Source: Nostoc commune NIES-4072
GTDB lineage: Bacteria > Cyanobacteriota > Cyanobacteriia > Cyanobacteriales > Nostocaceae
DNA: 64,000 nucleotides
Direction of reading: 5' to 3'
NCBI RefSeq assembly: GCF_003113895.1
Contig: NZ_BDUD01000001.1
Location: 5,576,516 to 5,640,515, forward strand
Program-made: the position numbers and the translations under genes
Shown here: piece after piece, positions 36,362-45,256 of the stretch
How the letters are laid out: each line of letters opens with the position of its first letter
Numbering within the stretch: the stretch's first letter is position 1
Notes under the pieces: generated by a model
What the model was told of the DNA's origin: nothing
The model's input: only the letters and a program-made list of their open reading frames with translations
Database searches by the model: none

Positions 36362-36967
36362 TTATTTTTTTGGGGATGAGGAAGATGAAGCACCACCTTC
36401 TCTAGGATAGGGAGAATCAACAAAACCCAATTCAAATAACTGTTTATAGGCTTTCTTACCTAAATCGCGCGTCGGGTTTTGACTCGTAATTATTTGAATC
36501 AACAACGGTACAGCTAATTCTGGCTGATTTTGGGCGCGATGTACCAAGGCTAGCTGAAAGGTGGCTTCATCTCGCTTTTGACCTATTAGTACAGCTTTTT
36601 GACGGTGAGAATCAGAAACTCTATTGTCAATTCCCAAAAAGCTCTTGTATAACTCTTCATAAAGCTTAAATAGCTGATAATAAACCTGACGTGCTTCTTG
36701 CAGTTTCTTAGCGGCTAAGGGGTAGTTTTGAGCAGAAACAGCTTGGTCTGCCTCTTTCACGAGCCGATCGCCACCTTCAATGCTCAAAAGGCTGTTACTT
36801 TGGGTTATGGGGCGCAGGTTATTGGGATCGTTGGGGTCAATGGGTTGTGGGCTAGTAGTGCCTGGTAACTGTGATACCTGAGCATTCACAGGTGATAGCA
36901 GGCTGAGGACTGCTATGACTGATAAAAGAGTACGGCGCATCAAGGTAACAGCAACAGCAGTGTTCAT
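36362..36967 (-). CDS. Secreted helical (TPR-like) hypothetical protein
   Basis: A 201-residue protein with an N-terminal signal peptide (MRRTLLSVIAVLSLLSPVNA-like, about residues 10-29). A linker with PIDPNDPNNLRPITQSNS precedes helical repeats from about residue 70 to 180 (AQNYPLAAKKLQEARQVYYQ, ATFQLALVHRAQNQPELAVP), resembling two or three TPR units. The tail is serine-rich and basic. Probably periplasmic; function unknown. Confidence 0.65.
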   Translation of the reverse strand: MNTAVAVTLMRRTLLSVIAVLSLLSPVNAQVSQLPGTTSPQPIDPNDPNNLRPITQSNSLLSIEGGDRLVKEADQAVSAQNYPLAAKKLQEARQVYYQLFKLYEELYKSFLGIDNRVSDSHRQKAVLIGQKRDEATFQLALVHRAQNQPELAVPLLIQIITSQNPTRDLGKKAYKQLFELGFVDSPYPREGGASSSSSPKK

Positions 36968-37625
36968 GGGGTCAAGTAGTGCAACGACTATACAGAAAAG
37001 TTATGGAAACTTCGGGTATCTTAACTCTGTTTTGGTCTTGGACAAAGCAAAGCCACATCCTAAGTTTCTCTGATTTAGACTGAAAATCGGTTTAACAGAG
37101 TTCCCATTGCCCCTGTATACTAATCAACTAAAATCCTCGTTATGAGCGATCGCGTTAATTCCTCTGATTTTTTAATCATCGGTTTACCAACAAGCAGCTT
37201 GGGAATATTTTGACAACGCCGTGATGAAGAGTTGATTTGAGAAAAAGTTTTAGACTGCTTCACCATCCGTCCCGCTACCGACTTTCCTGTGCAATAATTA
37301 TCTCAGGTTAAGTGGAATATTTGGCACGAGAATCTTTTCACGCTGCTTGAAGTATTTGCGATCGCTTCCAGGGGACGTGAAACGCCATCGCTTCAAACCA
37401 TTTAAACATGGCGATGTCCACAGTCCATGCTTCCAAAAATTTTGTTTTTACCAGTCATGGTTACAAAATCATGGAAAATTTCAAGACTTTCATTTAACTA
37501 TTTGACCAAATAGTAAGAATATCTATCATCAACTAATTCAGTTGCTTCGAGACAATTATTAGCTATTGGCTCAAAAAAATGCCAATTTGGCTAAATATCC
37601 CGTTAAAAGAGGGTACTTTATTGAT
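36968..37625. other. Intergenic region upstream of the IS605 element
   Basis: About 660 bases. A stretch at 37142-37420 reads like a decayed coding sequence (separate entry). The rest shows no gene. It ends with TTGAT at 37621-37625, the probable target site of the adjacent transposon. Confidence 0.5.
37142..37420 (+). pseudogene. Possible relict of an ABC-type ATPase
   Basis: From ATG 37142 the frame reads MSDRVNSSDFLIIGLP, then passes in-frame stops. It goes on with protein-like LDCFTIRPATDFPVQ, and in a shifted frame SG-VEYLARES. The latter pieces recall the region around the LSGGN signature of sugar/nucleoside ABC ATPases, with at least three stops and one shift. The match is short and judged by eye, so identity is uncertain. 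Confidence 0.3.
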
Positions 37626-37636
37626 CGCGCGTAAAA

Positions 37637-37658
37637 CCCCATCCCCTTGTGGGTGGGG
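37637..37658 (+). repeat. Left-end hairpin of the IS605-type element
   Basis: Imperfect palindrome with a bulged T, 12 bases from the TTGAT flank. The right end repeats it base for base. Confidence 0.85.
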
Positions 37659-37670
37659 ATGCAAGCGCGG

Positions 37671-37703
37671 TTAATTGAAGGGGTTCGATGCCCCTTCAAT
37701 TAA
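37671..37703. terminator. 13-bp hairpin at the 3' end of tnpA
   Basis: TTAATTGAAGGGG (37671-37683) pairs fully with CCCCTTCAATTAA (37691-37703) around a 7-base loop. The tnpA stop codon lies within the right arm. It may terminate tnpA transcription or block incoming transcripts. It resembles a tRNA T-arm only by the chance GGTTCGATGCC. Confidence 0.65.
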
Positions 37704-38130
37704 CACTCTCCCTTCGGGAAAGCAAGTCACCTCTCTGTTTCTGAGTTTCGATGTATCGCTTCACTGCTTCTTCTGAGACTCCACCAACAGATGAGTAAAA
37801 CGTGCCATCACTCCACATTCCTGAACCCCAAAAGCGACGTTTTTTAAGGTCTTTGAATGTATTAAATATATGCACAGCAGAAATTGATTTCATAGTTTTG
37901 GCAATTTCTACTGGTGCAGTTGTGTGATCTGCCTGTACAAATACATGAACGTGGTCGGGCATTATTTCTAGCGCGTGAAGTATCCATCCATAGGTTTTAC
38001 AGATTTCGCCAAGGATACGTTTTAACTCTATTTCTACTGCATCTTTAAGGACTTGATGACGGTACTTGGGGCAAAAGATAATGTGATATCCCAGGCAGTG
38101 TTTAGCGTGTGAACTTGATAAAATTTCCAT
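37696..38130 (-). CDS. tnpA: IS200/IS605 transposase TnpA (HUH, Y1)
   Basis: A 144-residue single-strand DNA transposase. The HUH metal motif is H60-V-H62 (MPDHVHVFVQ) and the nucleophile is Y126 (AVKRYIETQKQRGD); both are intact. The length is normal for the family. It excises and inserts the element as a single strand next to short target sequences. It is transcribed away from tnpB, and its 3' end runs into a strong hairpin in the left end. Confidence 0.95.
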   Translation of the reverse strand: MEILSSSHAKHCLGYHIIFCPKYRHQVLKDAVEIELKRILGEICKTYGWILHALEIMPDHVHVFVQADHTTAPVEIAKTMKSISAVHIFNTFKDLKKRRFWGSGMWSDGTFYSSVGGVSEEAVKRYIETQKQRGDLLSRRESVN

Positions 38131-38509
38131 ATTTTGTGTATATCAACAAAACATATAAAAATTGTGATATAGTAATTTTACACAAAAATGCCCCTGCGAT
38201 GTCGTAACCATCCAGGGGCTTGGTCAACCTAATATCAGTAGGTCAACATGAAAATTCTACAGCAAATAGCAGTAGGCGTTACCGAAGAGGCAAAGGGGCA
38301 GTTCTTGCAGGGAGCAGGGGGAGCAATCCCTGTCCCGAAGCCGTGAAGCGGAGCGGAACATGGGTATCAAGCCCCGCCCAAAAGCGGGCGTTCTCGATTG
38401 GTGGGAGTACAAGATCCGTTACTACCTCTCCCCTGCTAAGTGCTCCCCGCCCCCCTGCCTCTTTTGACGAAGCTGTGATTATTGCTTACTACAAGCCAGT
38501 AGAATCTAC
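38131..38509. other. Spacer between divergent tnpA and tnpB
   Basis: About 380 bases. It contains the hairpin GCCCCTG/CAGGGGC at 38190-38219, a patch with CCCGAAGCCGTGAAGCGGAG, and CCCGCCCAAAAGCGGGCG (a short hairpin near 38375). A plus-strand frame here is low-complexity and not supported. The spacer is longer than in compact IS605 elements, perhaps because a repeat was inserted. Confidence 0.5.
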
Positions 38510-39619
38510 ATGAAACGTACTGTTAGTATCCCAGTTGATTTACCATCGGATAAATTTTTACCTTTGATGAACCAGTGTGCAGAGATATTTAACGCACACG
38601 TTGACTGGGCTATTGCTAAGAGTAGTTACAACAAAAATAAGGCACACAAGGAACTGTATCACTTGTTAAGAGTTCAGTATCCGTGTGTGCCTTCTGCGCT
38701 ATTGCAAACAATCAGAGATAACGCACTTGAAGCTATCAAAGCTACAAAATTCAAGAGCATTCCCAAGAAAAAACCAACATCGGGATTAAGGTACGATAAA
38801 CGCACAATGACGCTAAGAGGAAAGCAATTAACCCTCTCGTGCATTGGGAAACGAGTCACTTTAATTCTTGATGTTCCTGAATATTTTCAAGAAGTGTTTG
38901 AAACTTGGGAATTTTGCGGTGCAACTGTTACCTGTACTAACAACACCAAGCAATTCTGGGTGAGATTGGTTTTTGAGACAGAAGACCCGCAACAGATAGA
39001 AGGACAAATTCAAGGAATTGACCGAGGCTTGTATCATCAAGCTGTTACCAATGATGGTCAATTTTTCAGTTCTTCTAAAATCAGGGAAGTACAAAGACGT
39101 TATTTACATAATCGTCGTAAACTCCAGCAAAAAGGCACTCGCAGTGCCAAACGTCGTTTAAAGGCGATGTCTGGACGCGAGAAGCGGTTCATGCGGGATA
39201 CGAACCATTGTGTAAGTAAAAAGTTAGTCAACCAACCCTTAATTGCGGTTTTTGTACTAGAGGACTTGTCCAGTATTCGCACTCAGCGACGCGGCAAGAA
39301 AATGAATAAATGGTTGGGTAGTTGGGCGTTCTATCAGCAAGAGCAGTTCTTGGCTTACAAGGCAGAAGCGTTGGGAAAACGAGTAGTACACCAAGATCCT
39401 CGTTATACCTCCCAAAAATGCAATATTTGTAAGCACATCCGAAGAACAAATCGGCACAAGTCCAGATTTCATTGCAAAAATTGTGGACATCGGACACACG
39501 CGGATCTCAATGCTGCCAAGAATGTTCGGGACGACTATATTCTCTCCTCTACCCAGTTAGGGACACAGGAGCAGGCATCAGTCAATATGCCGTATGTTTC
39601 AGCCGATTCTGTCGGTTAG
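38510..39619 (+). CDS. tnpB: TnpB, IS605-type RNA-guided nuclease (OrfB)
   Basis: A 369-residue TnpB, the ancestor group of Cas12. The RuvC residues are present: Asp in GIDRGLYHQAV (about 171), Glu in FVLEDLSSI (about 252) and Asp in HADLNAAKN (332). The zinc ribbon CNICKHI...FHCKNCGH lies between the last two. In studied members TnpB uses an omega-RNA made from the transposon right end and cuts donor sites next to a TTGAT-like motif, which favours element retention. Here the CDS ends seven bases before the right-end hairpin. It is full length with no frameshift. Confidence 0.95.
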   Translation: MKRTVSIPVDLPSDKFLPLMNQCAEIFNAHVDWAIAKSSYNKNKAHKELYHLLRVQYPCVPSALLQTIRDNALEAIKATKFKSIPKKKPTSGLRYDKRTMTLRGKQLTLSCIGKRVTLILDVPEYFQEVFETWEFCGATVTCTNNTKQFWVRLVFETEDPQQIEGQIQGIDRGLYHQAVTNDGQFFSSSKIREVQRRYLHNRRKLQQKGTRSAKRRLKAMSGREKRFMRDTNHCVSKKLVNQPLIAVFVLEDLSSIRTQRRGKKMNKWLGSWAFYQQEQFLAYKAEALGKRVVHQDPRYTSQKCNICKHIRRTNRHKSRFHCKNCGHRTHADLNAAKNVRDDYILSSTQLGTQEQASVNMPYVSADSVG

Positions 39620-39665
39620 TTACAAGCCCCATCCCCTTGTGGGTGGGGCGGTTGACATATATACA
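39560..39665 (+). ncRNA. Candidate omega-RNA / right end of the IS element
   Basis: In this family the guide RNA overlaps the tnpB 3' end and extends through the right end into flanking DNA. The interval holds the tnpB stop, the 22-base hairpin at 39627-39648 and CGGTTGACAT. Position is the only support, and the RNA boundaries are a guess. Confidence 0.4.
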
Positions 39666-39827
39666 TCCTCGAAGGTTACAAAACAACCCTAAATCTTTTG
39701 TGGCTTACTCAGGATAAATATAGCAAGCAATTAGTGTCAAACCTTGGAAACGTCCAGTTTCTTAATCTTGCACGGTTGATACTCAATGGGTAAGAGCCAG
39801 TCTTAGGACTCTTGACGTTTGACTACA

Positions 39828-40586
39828 TCAAGAATTAGGAATTTCTGCAAATGCACGATTAGTAATTTTTGTTTCTTGATGGCTTAACTGTTGCAGCGCC
39901 TTTGCTAAATCAACTGTGATGCTTTTGGCATCTTGTTTTATACAGCCATTCATATAATCCTTTACTCTGATTGGGGAGCCAATGTTAATACTCACCTCTG
40001 TACCCCAATTTGGATAAGGTTGGCTGTAATTAATGCCTATGGGTATAATTTTCACTCCCAGCCCCGAATGACTAGATTCAGCACTCAAAGCAAGACGAGC
40101 AATTCCAGCCTTCAACTGGTGAACTTGGCCATCACGAAAAATGTTACCTTCTGGAAAGATTACCAGGGTTTTTTGCTGCTGAAGTAGCTCAACTCCATGT
40201 CGCAGCGTGCGGATTGACGGATGCTTAGAATTTACAGGAAACCCCCCCAAACGTCGGACAAACCAGCCTTGCAAACCTTGGCATTCGTCGATAGTCACCA
40301 TAAACCGCAGGTCTTGTTCTCTCCGACAATCAACGGTAGCGTAGGGTACGAGCAATGCATCCCAACGCGCCCGATGAGTAGGCGCGAAGATCACAGGCCC
40401 AGTTGTAGGGATATTTTTTTGTCCGGTTATACTAATTTGCCCAAAGAATAATGGTAATAGGCACTGACGCCCTAATAAATATGCCAGAGGACTTAACCAA
40501 GGAGAAACCCTTGAGGTAGTACCAGTCACCTGATGATTTGCTGGTGTCTGCTGGCAGGTATCGGATGAAGAGTAAAATTCCATCAT
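39828..40586 (-). CDS. plsC: 1-acyl-sn-glycerol-3-phosphate acyltransferase family protein
   Basis: A 252-residue acyltransferase of the PlsC type, adding an acyl chain to lysophosphatidate in membrane lipid synthesis. The catalytic HX4D motif is THRARWDALL, and the phosphate-binding motif is VIFPEGNIFRDG. A hydrophobic segment near residues 30-50 suggests membrane association. Several PlsC paralogues usually coexist in these genomes, so the exact substrate is open. Confidence 0.88.
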   Translation of the reverse strand: MMEFYSSSDTCQQTPANHQVTGTTSRVSPWLSPLAYLLGRQCLLPLFFGQISITGQKNIPTTGPVIFAPTHRARWDALLVPYATVDCRREQDLRFMVTIDECQGLQGWFVRRLGGFPVNSKHPSIRTLRHGVELLQQQKTLVIFPEGNIFRDGQVHQLKAGIARLALSAESSHSGLGVKIIPIGINYSQPYPNWGTEVSINIGSPIRVKDYMNGCIKQDAKSITVDLAKALQQLSHQETKITNRAFAEIPNS

Positions 40587-40698
40587 GACGAATGCAGCTG
40601 ATTGACGGGTAAAATTTAACGAAAAGTCTGATTAGTTACACCGTAGATTCTCTTGCGTGACTTGTCTGGTAGTAGATGGACAGTTTTACCTCTGTCCG

Positions 40699-41184
40699 TT
40701 AATTTACAGTACGCCGCCTAGTAGCAAACCAAGCCTGTAATTGTTCACGACAAGCTGACTCTAGAACGCCTCCAATTACCTGTAAGCGGTGATTAGAAGC
40801 AGCACTATCGGGTATGTTAATAACTGTACGAATTGCGCCAGTTTTTGTATCGTCTACTCCATATACGAGTAGTCCTAGACGCGCTTGGACGATCGCACCT
40901 GCACACATCGGGCAAGGTTCAAGAGTTACGTAGAGGGTGCATTCATTAAGATGCCAATTTTGTAAAGTTGTTGCAGCTCTTTTGAGAGCGAGAATTTCCG
41001 CATGAGCGGTAGGGTCTTTGTCGCGCTCTTTTCTATTTTCTCCTTGTGCTAGCAATTTGCCTGTTGAATCAATGATAACAGCACCTACAGGGACTTCACC
41101 TGCATCACCTGCTACTTTTGCTAATTCTAAGGCAGAACTCATCCATTGTTGATGTATAAGATATTCTGAGTATTTAGTTAACAT
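40699..41184 (-). CDS. tadA: tRNA-specific adenosine deaminase
   Basis: A 161-residue deaminase that converts A34 of tRNA-Arg(ACG) to inosine. The zinc-binding and catalytic residues are in TAHAEILAL (HAE) and EPCPMCAGAIV (PCxxC). The C-terminus is FATRRRTVN. The N-terminal MLTKYSEYLIHQQ may be longer than needed; an internal ATG (MSSALELAK) is an alternative start. Confidence 0.93.
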   Translation of the reverse strand: MLTKYSEYLIHQQWMSSALELAKVAGDAGEVPVGAVIIDSTGKLLAQGENRKERDKDPTAHAEILALKRAATTLQNWHLNECTLYVTLEPCPMCAGAIVQARLGLLVYGVDDTKTGAIRTVINIPDSAASNHRLQVIGGVLESACREQLQAWFATRRRTVN

Positions 41185-41569
41185 ATACTTATCAATATAA
41201 AAATTTTAATATGCTCGCCTTTGGACGGGCGAGACACTGATGCTATGAGAAAAAAGTATATAGTCCGCAGACTATAGTGCTTCTGGGTTGAGTTCAATAC
41301 AGACCTAACCCCCAGATCCTTCCCTTGTAGGGAAGGGGAGTAAAATTCTAAAGCTTCTTTCCTAAAAGAAAACAACAGGTCAGGGTGTATTGTATACAAA
41401 CCAGAAACGCTATAGAAATCTTGTCATTACCTACATTTGACAATCCGTGCTTCGTTGTTATCCCGCCTCAGAATTCTATTCCAAGGCGGGATGTGCGTCA
41501 TTGCAATACCTTAACTGTTACAAAAATGTTACAAAAATTGGGGTAATGACAATGACTAAAAATCTGAAG
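41185..41569. other. Intergenic region between tadA and grxC
   Basis: About 385 bases with no gene. It holds small hairpins: ATCCCGCCT/AGGCGGGAT at 41460-41492 (downstream of grxC on the minus strand, possibly its terminator) and CTTCCCTTGTAGGGAAG near 41320. A phrase CCTAACCCCCAGATCC resembles a dispersed repeat. Confidence 0.45.
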
Positions 41570-41899
41570 CTAAATAGCGGCTTGGGCTAAAAGGGGATCG
41601 AGTTGATTTTGTGTGTCTAATTGATAAAGATCATCGCAGCCGCCAATGTGCTGGTTATTGATAAAAATTTGCGGTACAGTACGGCGTCCGTTAGCGCGTT
41701 CTGCCATTTTAGCTCTGGCTGCTTCGTCGCCGTCGATTTTATATTCGGTAAAATTTACACCTTTCCACCACAGCAGCATTTTGGCACGAATGCAGTAAGG
41801 GCAAGTTTGCCATGTATAAAGTTCGACGTTGGCTTTAACTCGCTCTGGATGGCGATTTAAAAGGGGATTAAGAAAGTCCAGCATATAGATATTAAGCAA
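41570..41899 (-). CDS. grxC: Dithiol glutaredoxin (GrxC type)
   Basis: A 109-residue glutaredoxin with the CPYC active site (C33/C36, ELYTWQTCPYCIRAK). The RTVPQIFINNQHIGGCDDLY segment binds glutathione. It reduces protein disulfides and mixed disulfides in the cytoplasm. The start may be ATG 41884 (MLDFLNPLLN), five residues in. It lies 33 bases downstream of the DUF981 gene on the same strand, so co-transcription is possible. Confidence 0.92.
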   Translation of the reverse strand: MLNIYMLDFLNPLLNRHPERVKANVELYTWQTCPYCIRAKMLLWWKGVNFTEYKIDGDEAARAKMAERANGRRTVPQIFINNQHIGGCDDLYQLDTQNQLDPLLAQAAI

Positions 41900-41932
41900 G
41901 GTTTTAACTATGTCTCTAGCCTAGATCATTGC

Positions 41933-42505
41933 TTACCGCATCGGTGCTGGAACCCATTTTTGAAAACCCTCTAAATGGTTCCAGTAAGCCAAATATCCAG
42001 TCAATGCCCAAATTAGAGCGGCTACTATCAGCACTGCTGTGCCAATTCGTCGCCAGGTTCGATTGGTTTTCCAATAGAGGGTTGGCGCTGCAAAAATACC
42101 ACCTAATCCAGTTAAAATAAAGCCGATTCCCGATAAAATCGGTTGCTTTGTCATATTCAAGTTGATGATGCGGATACCGACTACGATCGCAACTACACCA
42201 GCAAAGAAGCCGTAAATTGCTATTGTCAATAAATCCCAACCTTGAGCCAGGGCGATCGCAGCTGCTACAAACAATATTCCAAATAGGATACTCGTCTCAC
42301 CGAAGGCAATATTGAAGCTACCCATGACTGGCCAGGTGAAGCTCATGTGTAAACCAGTTGTGAGTGCGATCGCACCTGTAATTCCAAAACCAGGAATCCA
42401 CTGTCTTTGATTAGAACTATCTATACCACGATACACATAGTCAGCCAGTATAAATAACCCGGCTACCATATTGATTAACATGAGTGTTATGTAGTCAATA
42501 AACAC
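41933..42505 (-). CDS. DUF981-family membrane protein
   Basis: A 190-residue integral membrane protein with six or seven hydrophobic helices (MFIDYITLMLINMVAGLFIL, TAIALAQGWDLLTIAIYGFF and others). The start YITLMLINMVAGLF and the central GLHMSFTWPVMGSFNIAFGE match DUF981 proteins. Function is unknown. It precedes grxC on the same strand. Confidence 0.8.
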   Translation of the reverse strand: MFIDYITLMLINMVAGLFILADYVYRGIDSSNQRQWIPGFGITGAIALTTGLHMSFTWPVMGSFNIAFGETSILFGILFVAAAIALAQGWDLLTIAIYGFFAGVVAIVVGIRIINLNMTKQPILSGIGFILTGLGGIFAAPTLYWKTNRTWRRIGTAVLIVAALIWALTGYLAYWNHLEGFQKWVPAPMR

Positions 42506-42690
42506 AATTCACCTCTTGATGCTTTTCTGGGCTGATATGAATTATCCCAAGTTACACCGTTATATTTCTAAATATTTAAACCCATAGATAAACACAGATT
42601 AGCTTCAAAATAAAGCGTAGCAAAATTTAACTATTTTCCACTGGTATCCACCCCTTGGTAGACTAGAGCGGACGTTCCACTTCATAGTTA

Positions 42691-43731
42691 ATGAAAGCCA
42701 TAGTAAGTCCATACTTTGACGTTCGTGGGCCAGCAAAATTCCTCTGGAGAGGACACTTTATTGAACACCCTGATGTTGCACAAAGAGGTAATCAGATTCG
42801 TTTGGGGCTGGAAAAGGCGGAATGTGAGATAGTGTTTCCATCGCAGGCAAAACTTCACGAATCAATGCTGCGTGAATCAATCCTAGCGGTACAAGAACCT
42901 GCGTATGTTAACTATCTTGAGAGTGCTTGGGAACACTGGTCAAGAATGGAGAATGCCAGTACAGAGATTTTTCCCAACATTTCCCCAAACCGCCATCTGA
43001 CTCAATTCAACGAAAGTCCTGTGGCTCTAGCAGGATGGTACATTGCTGACGGCGCAGCACCAATCGGAGAATACACATGGCGAAACGCTCTGGGAAGTGT
43101 ATCTGCGGTTATTGAAGCAACTTCTTATCTGAAAGCAGGAGAGTTAGTTGTCTATGCCTTGTGTAGACCAAGTGGGCATCATGCTTGCCGGGATATGGCA
43201 ATGGGTATGTGTTTTTTAAATAACGCTGCGATCGCTACACAAGAGCTTCGCACAAAGTTTTCGCGAATTGCAATTCTTGATATTGATATGCATCATGGTA
43301 ACGGCACCCAGCAGATTTTTTATCAGCGCAGTGATGTTTTAACAATTTCGATTCACGGTAATCCCACCAACTTTTATCCTTTTTATACAGGCTTTGAAAA
43401 CGAACGTGGCAGGGGTAATGGAGAAGAATGTAACTTGAACATTCCCCTACCTCCTGGAACTAATGAGGCTTCTTATCTACAAGCCTTAGAGAAAGCCCTA
43501 GCTGTAGTGTCGTCGTTCAAGGCAGAAGCTTTGGTCGTAGCAACTGGCTTTGACACATTTAAATCAGATCCGCTCGGTTGTTTTGCTCTTGAGTCCACCT
43601 CTTACAATCAAATTGGCAGAAAGATTAAGTCACTTGGTTTGCCAACTCTTTTTGTCCAAGAAGGTGGCTACTTCGTTGAAGCCCTAAGTGAAAACGTTCG
43701 ACAATTAGTCACAGGTTTTAAAAGTGTTTAA
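42691..43731 (+). CDS. Histone deacetylase-superfamily (acetylpolyamine amidohydrolase-like) enzyme
   Basis: A 346-residue zinc hydrolase. RPSGHHACRDMAMGMCFLNN holds the catalytic tandem histidines. ILDIDMHHGNGTQQIF holds the zinc Asp and His, GFDTFKSDPLG holds the third zinc ligand, and FVQEGGYFVE closes the fold. Bacterial members deacetylate polyamines or proteins. The long N-terminal loop is typical of acetylpolyamine amidohydrolases. It is monocistronic and divergent from the DUF981 gene. Confidence 0.9.
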   Translation: MKAIVSPYFDVRGPAKFLWRGHFIEHPDVAQRGNQIRLGLEKAECEIVFPSQAKLHESMLRESILAVQEPAYVNYLESAWEHWSRMENASTEIFPNISPNRHLTQFNESPVALAGWYIADGAAPIGEYTWRNALGSVSAVIEATSYLKAGELVVYALCRPSGHHACRDMAMGMCFLNNAAIATQELRTKFSRIAILDIDMHHGNGTQQIFYQRSDVLTISIHGNPTNFYPFYTGFENERGRGNGEECNLNIPLPPGTNEASYLQALEKALAVVSSFKAEALVVATGFDTFKSDPLGCFALESTSYNQIGRKIKSLGLPTLFVQEGGYFVEALSENVRQLVTGFKSV

Positions 43732-43977
43732 AATGGTATATTTTTAACTAAGCATATTTATTTATATAACAATTTGTAGCAATTATTATAAATACTTATC
43801 CTTAGATTTGACAGGCTGAATATCTATAGAGATTATTGAGAATAGTGTCAATAATTTGGAAGTTGGCACTTCGTTAAAATTTGTAATCGAAATTTGGTAA
43901 CCGCCCTTTGGTAGACTTAAAGACTGAAATAGCCAGATAAAGCGGCAGAAATTCAAGCAGTTGAGAGGGCAGACTCT

Positions 43978-45015
43978 GTGGAAAATACACTTGGGTTAGA
44001 GATTATTGAAGTAGTAGAGCAAGCCGCGATCGCATCCGCAAAGTGGATGGGTAAAGGCGAAAAAAACATCGCTGACCAAGTAGCTGTGGAAGCTATGCGG
44101 GAGCGGATGAATAAAATCTATATGCGGGGTCGCATTGTGATTGGGGAAGGCGAACGCGATGACGCGCCTATGTTATACATCGGGGAAGAAGTTGGTATCT
44201 GTACCCAACCAAATGCTGAAGCTCTCTGTAACCCTGATGAATTAATCGAAATTGATATTGCCGTTGACCCCTGTGAAGGTACGAACTTGGTAGCTTATGG
44301 ACAACCTGGTTCGATGGCTGTCTTGGCAATTTCTGAAAAGGGTGGATTATTTGCTGCTCCTGACTTTTACATGAAGAAGCTAGCAGCACCTCCAGCAGCT
44401 AAGGGCAAGGTAGACATCAACAAGTCAGCAACAGAAAACCTCAAGATTCTCTCTGAGTGTCTAGAGCGCTCTATTGAAGAACTCGTGATCGTGGTCATGA
44501 AGCGCGAACGCCACAACGATTTAATTAAAGAAATCCGTGAGGCTGGAGCGAGAGTCGCCCTAATTTCAGACGGTGATGTGGGTGCAGCCATCAGCTGCGG
44601 TTTTGCTGGAACTAATATCCACGCTCTGATGGGTATCGGTGCGGCTCCTGAAGGTGTAATCTCGGCAGCAGCAATGCGTGCTTTGGGTGGACACTTCCAA
44701 GGTCAATTGATTTACGATCCCGCAGTAGTAAAAACAGGTCTGATTGGAGAAAGCAGAGAAGCCAATATTGATCGTTTAAAGTCTATGAATATCAATGACC
44801 CCGATAAGGTCTATGATGCTCATGAATTGGCATCTGGTGAAACTGTTCTGTTCGCTGCTTGCGGCATTACCAGTGGTAATCTGATGAATGGTGTACGTTT
44901 CTTCAGTGGTGGAGCAAGAACTCAAAGCTTGGTAATTTCCAACCAATCGAATACGGCTCGATTTGTTGATACAATTCACATGTTTGGTAAACCCAAGACT
45001 CTCCAATTGAACTAA
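43978..45015 (+). CDS. glpX: Class II fructose-1,6/sedoheptulose-1,7-bisphosphatase
   Basis: A 345-residue GlpX-type phosphatase. In cyanobacteria this bifunctional enzyme serves the Calvin cycle. [18 protein letters not shown] and [20 protein letters not shown] are catalytic and metal-binding motifs, and [18 protein letters not shown] is conserved. The start is GTG 43978, in the usual place for the family ([20 protein letters not shown]). It lies about 250 bases after the HDAC-like gene and probably has its own promoter. Confidence 0.95.
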   Translation: MENTLGLEIIEVVEQAAIASAKWMGKGEKNIADQVAVEAMRERMNKIYMRGRIVIGEGERDDAPMLYIGEEVGICTQPNAEALCNPDELIEIDIAVDPCEGTNLVAYGQPGSMAVLAISEKGGLFAAPDFYMKKLAAPPAAKGKVDINKSATENLKILSECLERSIEELVIVVMKRERHNDLIKEIREAGARVALISDGDVGAAISCGFAGTNIHALMGIGAAPEGVISAAAMRALGGHFQGQLIYDPAVVKTGLIGESREANIDRLKSMNINDPDKVYDAHELASGETVLFAACGITSGNLMNGVRFFSGGARTQSLVISNQSNTARFVDTIHMFGKPKTLQLN

Positions 45016-45021
45016 TTTTTA

Positions 45022-45246
45022 GGGAATGGGGAATGGTAAAAGTAGGGGCAAAGCATTTGGAAATAATATATTTCTATAAAATAGGAAATAATTACGAAAA
45101 GGCTTTACCCTTACATGTAGTTAGTAGTTAGTAGTTAGTGATTAATAGTTGTTTGTTGCTGGGGATAACTACCAACCAATAAACAAAAATTCCCCATTCC
45201 CTATTCTCACTCAATGCCCTATTATCAACTACCAACTAGTAACTAC
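45022..45246. repeat. Tandem 7-mer repeats between glpX and hemA
   Basis: GTAGTTAGTAGTTAGTAGTTAG at about 45117-45139, with partner-like ACTACCAACTAGTAACTAC near 45228-45246 and GGGGAATGG/CCCCATTCCC units. Confidence 0.6.
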
Positions 45247-45256
45247 GATTTAGCAA

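Larger units (their letters stand above)
37626..39660 (+). mobile_element. IS200/IS605-family element with divergent tnpA and tnpB
   Basis: Both ends carry the same 22-base imperfect hairpin, CCCCAT-CCC-CTTGT-GGG-TGGGG with a bulged T, in the same orientation (37637-37658 and 39627-39648). This is the arrangement of subterminal palindromes that HUH transposases recognise in this family. TTGAT (37621-37625) precedes the left end, and TTGAC (39652-39656) follows the right hairpin. tnpA (minus) and tnpB (plus) diverge as in IS608. Both encode complete proteins with catalytic residues, so the element may be active. The exact cleavage points are inferred. Confidence 0.85.

Noticed and set aside
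37671..37703. tRNA-like GGTTCGATGCC
   Set aside because: Part of a perfect 13-bp hairpin; no acceptor, D or anticodon arms around it.
38220..38513. 97-codon frame between tnpA and tnpB
   Set aside because: Low-complexity translation of noncoding transposon spacer, with no family match.
41178..41399. 73-codon minus-strand frame upstream of tadA
   Set aside because: Translates a dispersed repeat and hairpins; no resemblance to a protein.
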